Source: Moritella dasanensis ArB 0140 (GTDB lineage: Bacteria; Pseudomonadota; Gammaproteobacteria; Enterobacterales; Moritellaceae). Taken from it: a DNA stretch of 64,000 nucleotides. The number at the start of each line of letters is the position of its first letter. The first letter of the stretch is position 1. The notes below the pieces were generated by a model. It had not been told where the DNA came from. It worked only from the letters and a program-made list of their open reading frames with translations, and did not search any database. The position numbers and the translations under genes are program-made. Positions 60,326 through 64,000 of the stretch are shown piece by piece. The DNA is taken from positions 62,001 to 126,000 of the forward strand of contig NZ_AKXQ01000011.1 in the NCBI RefSeq assembly GCF_000276805.1. The letters run 5' to 3'.

Positions 60326-62905
60326 GTGTTAGAAGCTTATCGTAAACATGTCGAAGAACGTGCCGCTGATGGGGTTGTACCTAAACCTCTTGATGCTGAA
60401 CAAGTTGCTGGTCTAGTTGAATTGGTTAAAGCACCAATCGCTGGCGAAGAAGAATTTATTTTAGATCTTTTAACGAATCGTGTGCCACCAGGTGTGGATG
60501 AAGCTGCTTATGTAAAAGCTGGCTTTTTAACGGCGATTGTTAAAGGCGATGCGACATCACCGATCTTATCTGCAGAACGTGCGACTGAACTACTTGGCAC
60601 AATGCAAGGTGGTTACAACATCGAAACACTGGTTGAATTACTGGATGTTGATGCGCTTGCCCCTATCGCTGCTAAAGGCTTATCACATACATTATTAATG
60701 TTTGATGCTTTTTATACTGTTGAAGAAAAAGCCAAAGCAGGTAATAAATTTGCACAACAAGTTATGCAATCTTGGGCTGATGCTGAATGGTTCTTAACGA
60801 AACCTGAAGTTGCTGAAAAAATTACAGTAACAGTATTTAAAGTACCTGGCGAAACGAATACCGATGATTTATCACCGGCACCAGATGCATGGTCTCGTCC
60901 TGATATTCCATTACATGCACTTGCAATGCTTAAAAATGAGCGTGAAGGTGTTTCTGCTACGCCACTACAAGCGATTGAAGATCTAAAATCAAAAGGTCAT
61001 CAAGTTGCTTACGTTGGTGATGTTGTTGGTACGGGTTCTTCACGTAAATCAGCAACTAACTCTGTGTTATGGTGCATGGGTGATGATATCCCGTTTGTAC
61101 CTAACAAACGTGGTGGTGGTATTTGTATCGGTTCTAAAATCGCGCCAATCTTCTTCAATACAATGGAAGATTCAGGTGCACTACCATTAGAATTTGATGT
61201 AACGAGCATAAACACGGGTGACGTTATTGATATCTTCCCATATGCGGGTGTGGTTAAAAATAACGAAACTAATGCAACAATCACTGAATTTAAAATTAAA
61301 ACTGAAGTACTGCTTGATGAAGTACGTGCTGGTGGTCGTATTCCACTGATTATCGGTCGTGGTTTAACGACGCGTGCTCGTGCTGCGCTAGGTCTTGCAG
61401 ATTCGACGGTATTCCGTCTACCTCAAGATGTTGCAGCATCAACTAAAGGTTATTCTTTAGCACAGAAAATGGTTGGTAAAGCATGTGGTGTAACGGGCGT
61501 TCGTCCTAACCAATATTGCGAACCTAAAATGACAACGGTTGGCTCTCAAGATACGACGGGTCCAATGACGCGTGATGAACTTAAAGATCTAGCTTGTCTT
61601 GGTTTCTCTGCAGATTTAGTAATGCAGTCTTTCTGTCATACAGCTGCATATCCAAAACCAATTGATGTGCAAACACACCATACATTGCCTGATTTTATCC
61701 GTAACCGTGCGGGTGTTTCATTACGTCCAGGTGATGGTGTAATTCACTCATGGTTAAACCGTATGTTATTACCAGATACTGTCGGTACTGGTGGTGATTC
61801 ACATACACGTTTCCCATTAGGTATTTCTTTCCCTGCGGGTTCTGGTCTGGTTGCGTTTGCAGCTGCTACAGGTGTTATGCCACTTGATATGCCTGAATCT
61901 ATTTTGGTACGTTTTAAAGGTGAACTACAACCAGGTATCACACTACGTGACCTTGTTAATGCAATCCCTTACTACGCTATCCAGAAAGGTCTACTGACTG
62001 TTGAGAAAGCAGGTAAAATCAATGCATTCTCTGGTCGTGTACTGGAAATCGAAGGTCTACCTGAATTGAAAGTTGAGCAAGCATTTGAATTATCAGATGC
62101 ATCTGCTGAACGTTCTGCTGCAGGTTGTTCAATCAAACTTAGCGAAGCACCAATCATTGAATATCTAGAGTCTAACATTGTGATGTTAAACTGGATGATT
62201 GCTGAAGGTTATGGCGATCCGAAAACGATTGCACGCCGTGTTGCTGAAATGAAAGCTTGGATTGCTGATCCACAATTGCTTGAAGCCGATGCTGATGCTG
62301 AATACGCTGAAATCATCGAGATCGATCTTGCTGATGTGAAAGAACCTATCCTTGCATGTCCAAATGACCCAGATGATGTGAAATTATTGTCTGATGTTGC
62401 TGGTGTTAAAATTGACGAAGTATTCGTTGGTTCATGTATGACTAACATCGGTCACTTCCGTGCTGCAGGTAAACTGCTTGAGAAATTCAACGGTACGCTA
62501 CCAACACGTATGTGGGTTACACCACCGACGCGTATGGATGCCGCACAATTAAGTGATGAAGGTTATTATTCTATCTTCGGTAAAGCGGGCGCTCGTACAG
62601 AAATGCCTGGTTGTTCACTGTGTATGGGTAACCAAGCACGTGTAGGTGATAATACGACGGTTGTTTCTACTTCAACACGTAACTTCCCGAACCGTCTAGG
62701 TACTGGTGCTAATGTTTACTTGAGTTCTGCTGAAGTTGCTGCTGTCGCAGCGATTAAAGGTAAGATCCCAACGGTAGCAGAGTACATGGAACTGGCATCT
62801 GAACTTGATGCAACGGCAGCGGATACATACCGCTACCTAAACTTCGATCAAATCGCTTCTTATATCGAGAAAGCGAACGAAGTGATTGTTCAAGAAGCGG
62901 TTTAA
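60326..62905 (+). CDS. acnB: AcnB, bifunctional aconitase B
   Basis: 859 residues, with a GTG start 8 bases after AGAGGA. It isomerises citrate to isocitrate in the TCA cycle and also handles 2-methylisocitrate. AcnB starts with a HEAT-like domain (1-160), then the swivel domain and the catalytic domains. The cluster Cys are in the [15 protein letters not shown] and [13 protein letters not shown] stretches. The active-site SRKSATNS and HHTLPDF segments are present. Aconitase B can act as an iron-responsive RNA-binding protein in E. coli. It lies downstream of the pdh region as in E. coli. Confidence 0.97.
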   Translation: MLEAYRKHVEERAADGVVPKPLDAEQVAGLVELVKAPIAGEEEFILDLLTNRVPPGVDEAAYVKAGFLTAIVKGDATSPILSAERATELLGTMQGGYNIETLVELLDVDALAPIAAKGLSHTLLMFDAFYTVEEKAKAGNKFAQQVMQSWADAEWFLTKPEVAEKITVTVFKVPGETNTDDLSPAPDAWSRPDIPLHALAMLKNEREGVSATPLQAIEDLKSKGHQVAYVGDVVGTGSSRKSATNSVLWCMGDDIPFVPNKRGGGICIGSKIAPIFFNTMEDSGALPLEFDVTSINTGDVIDIFPYAGVVKNNETNATITEFKIKTEVLLDEVRAGGRIPLIIGRGLTTRARAALGLADSTVFRLPQDVAASTKGYSLAQKMVGKACGVTGVRPNQYCEPKMTTVGSQDTTGPMTRDELKDLACLGFSADLVMQSFCHTAAYPKPIDVQTHHTLPDFIRNRAGVSLRPGDGVIHSWLNRMLLPDTVGTGGDSHTRFPLGISFPAGSGLVAFAAATGVMPLDMPESILVRFKGELQPGITLRDLVNAIPYYAIQKGLLTVEKAGKINAFSGRVLEIEGLPELKVEQAFELSDASAERSAAGCSIKLSEAPIIEYLESNIVMLNWMIAEGYGDPKTIARRVAEMKAWIADPQLLEADADAEYAEIIEIDLADVKEPILACPNDPDDVKLLSDVAGVKIDEVFVGSCMTNIGHFRAAGKLLEKFNGTLPTRMWVTPPTRMDAAQLSDEGYYSIFGKAGARTEMPGCSLCMGNQARVGDNTTVVSTSTRNFPNRLGTGANVYLSSAEVAAVAAIKGKIPTVAEYMELASELDATAADTYRYLNFDQIASYIEKANEVIVQEAV

Positions 62906-62973
62906 TTAATCGATGATGCAGTGACGACTGTATCGTTAATTAGCTAACTCGAATAGAACAAAATAAGTGTATG

Positions 62974-63004
62974 AAACGGCTCCCTCGATAGGGAGCCGTT
63001 TTTG
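62974..63004 (+). terminator. Terminator after acnB
   Basis: AAACGGCTCCC and GGGAGCCGTTT form an 11-base exact stem around TCGATA, followed by T. Confidence 0.93.
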
Positions 63005-63125
63005 TTTCCGCTATTTTTTGCTACAATCCCTTCCCTTGAAAACCGATCAAGCTATTACCCTATTAATAAGCGATTTATAAGCTATTAATAAACGACGACC
63101 CCTTAACTAATAAGTAGGCATAACC

Positions 63126-63497
63126 GTGGATTTTGAATTTCGTAAAGATACCCTAACAGATACTTACCGCGTCATAATATCAATGGAACAGACGGCACTG
63201 GGGAGTTGGATCCAAGGCACTTTAGGCACGGATAAAGCCACTATTGCGTTGATTCAAGCTGAAATTGATTTATTAAAAGCCCGTAAAAAACAAGAATATC
63301 GTTTAATTGGTGATGAAATGACATTAACGCTGACGCAAGAAGATGTTTGTGCGTGTATGAATTCGGAATTAATTGATTCAGGTGAAGAGTTGGACGATGA
63401 CATGAATTTTTATGATGCAGAAACGGTTGCAGTATGCGGCTTGGAGGATTTTGAAATCATACTCCAAGCCTGGTTACACTTTATTAGTCAGCGCTAG
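63126..63497 (+). CDS. yacL: YacL (UPF0231) family protein
   Basis: 123 residues with a GTG start. It fits the YacL family of E. coli: MDFEFRKD at the start, and the acidic MNFYDAETVAVCGLEDF near the C-terminus lines up with the E. coli MNYYDEESLSLCGVEDF. It is next to acnB as in E. coli. Its function is unknown. It has its own leader after the acnB terminator and is convergent with the gene at the window end. Confidence 0.88.
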   Translation: MDFEFRKDTLTDTYRVIISMEQTALGSWIQGTLGTDKATIALIQAEIDLLKARKKQEYRLIGDEMTLTLTQEDVCACMNSELIDSGEELDDDMNFYDAETVAVCGLEDFEIILQAWLHFISQR

Positions 63498-63503
63498 TGC
63501 TAT

Positions 63504-64000
63504 TTAGTCCCATTCTTCCGAAGTGTAGCTAAAGGTTGGTAATGACCATTTCCAATAAATAGCACATAGACGCAGGGTTACACCGACACTGAAGGCCACG
63601 ATAAGGGTGATATTGTGGTTAACACCAAAGTGCTCTAAGCTCAAATAAAGCACGGCAACCAATAACGAGATCCCCGCATATATTTCTTTGCTGAATACCA
63701 CAGGTGTTCGGTTACAGAGTAAGTCACGCAATACCCCGCCACAAATACCCGTAATCATACCCGCCATAATTATCACTGTTGGGTGGTAGCCGAGTTTCAT
63801 CGCCACATTACAACCAATAATGGTAAATGCAATTAGACCAAGCGCATCAAGCACCAAGAATAAACGGCGTAAATGATTCATGTGTTTAGCAATTAGGATG
63901 GTAAACAAACCTGCACATATGGTGATATAAACATAGTGAGGATGTTGAGTCCAAGAGATAGGGAAATTCCCCAGCAATAGGTCGCGCACTGTACCGCCAC
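63504..64000 (-). CDS. TRIC/UPF0126 family membrane protein (partial, N-terminus missing)
   Basis: The gene runs off the window end; about 165 residues are present. It has several hydrophobic segments and the two family repeats: the incomplete GGTVRDLLLG at the window edge and ICGGVLRDLLCNRTP further on. The YicG/YadS group of bacterial TRIC-like cation channels is about 205 residues with such repeats, so most of the protein is in view, with roughly 40 residues lost at the N-terminus. The physiological role (possible glycine uptake or ion transport) is not established. Confidence 0.82.
   Translation of the reverse strand, partial: GGTVRDLLLGNFPISWTQHPHYVYITICAGLFTILIAKHMNHLRRLFLVLDALGLIAFTIIGCNVAMKLGYHPTVIIMAGMITGICGGVLRDLLCNRTPVVFSKEIYAGISLLVAVLYLSLEHFGVNHNITLIVAFSVGVTLRLCAIYWKWSLPTFSYTSEEWD

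Overview
The window reads as the chromosome of a marine gammaproteobacterium of the Moritella/Psychromonas/Vibrio/Shewanella type. I favour Moritella or a close relative, but I infer this from gene order and protein style, not from a database match. Codon use is moderately AT-rich. Nearly every gene is a housekeeping gene in an order known from the Enterobacterales and Vibrionales. No prophage, insertion sequence, CRISPR array, tRNA or 16S/23S rRNA gene was seen, and I found no convincing new multi-gene system. The interest lies in gene losses, regulatory sites and small repeats.

Layout. Positions 1-6574: the start of kdsC and all of kdsD (Kdo synthesis), a broken yrbG exchanger, ibaG-murA, then degS, degQ and zapG on the minus strand. 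Positions 6785-10168: zapE, coaA and the ribosomal protein pair rplM-rpsI behind a structured leader. Positions 10561-14409: petABC (cytochrome bc1) and sspAB. Positions 14528-18009: dolP-diaA-yraN-lpoA on the minus strand, divergent from rsmI. Next comes the RNase P RNA gene. Positions 19507-37060: the division and cell-wall (dcw) cluster rsmH-ftsL-ftsI-murE-murF-mraY-murD-ftsW-murG-murC-ddl-ftsQ-ftsA-ftsZ-lpxC, with many 1-7 base overlaps. Positions 37187-41370: an M23 peptidase, secA and mutT. Positions 41412-48577: yacG, coaE, pilD, pilC, pilB, pilA, nadC and a membrane-anchored retropepsin-like protease, all on the minus strand. Positions 48846-62905: ampD-ampE, pdhR-aceE-aceF-lpdA (pyruvate dehydrogenase), a patatin/Omp85 outer-membrane protein and acnB. 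Positions 63126-64000: a YacL-family gene and a partial TRIC-type membrane protein.

How the genes work together. The dcw cluster makes peptidoglycan precursors and the FtsZ-based division machine. LpoA, AmpD and the M23 enzyme serve wall growth, turnover and recycling; their joint role is inferred from the families. KdsC/D and LpxC feed lipopolysaccharide synthesis. DegS and DegQ handle envelope stress. PilA-D build a type IV pilus. PdhR, AceEF-Lpd and AcnB carry pyruvate into the TCA cycle, and PetABC carries electrons through the respiratory chain.

Notable departures from the usual gene order: mlaFEDCB is missing between yrbG and ibaG, and yrbG has an internal deletion. mraZ is missing in front of rsmH. 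zapD is missing between coaE and yacG. coaA sits between zapE and rplM. Notable regulatory sequence: two PdhR-type operators before pdhR, phased repeats before acnB, a nested hairpin leader before coaA, an FNR-like dyad before pilA, and several short tandem repeats around ampD and at the murF end.
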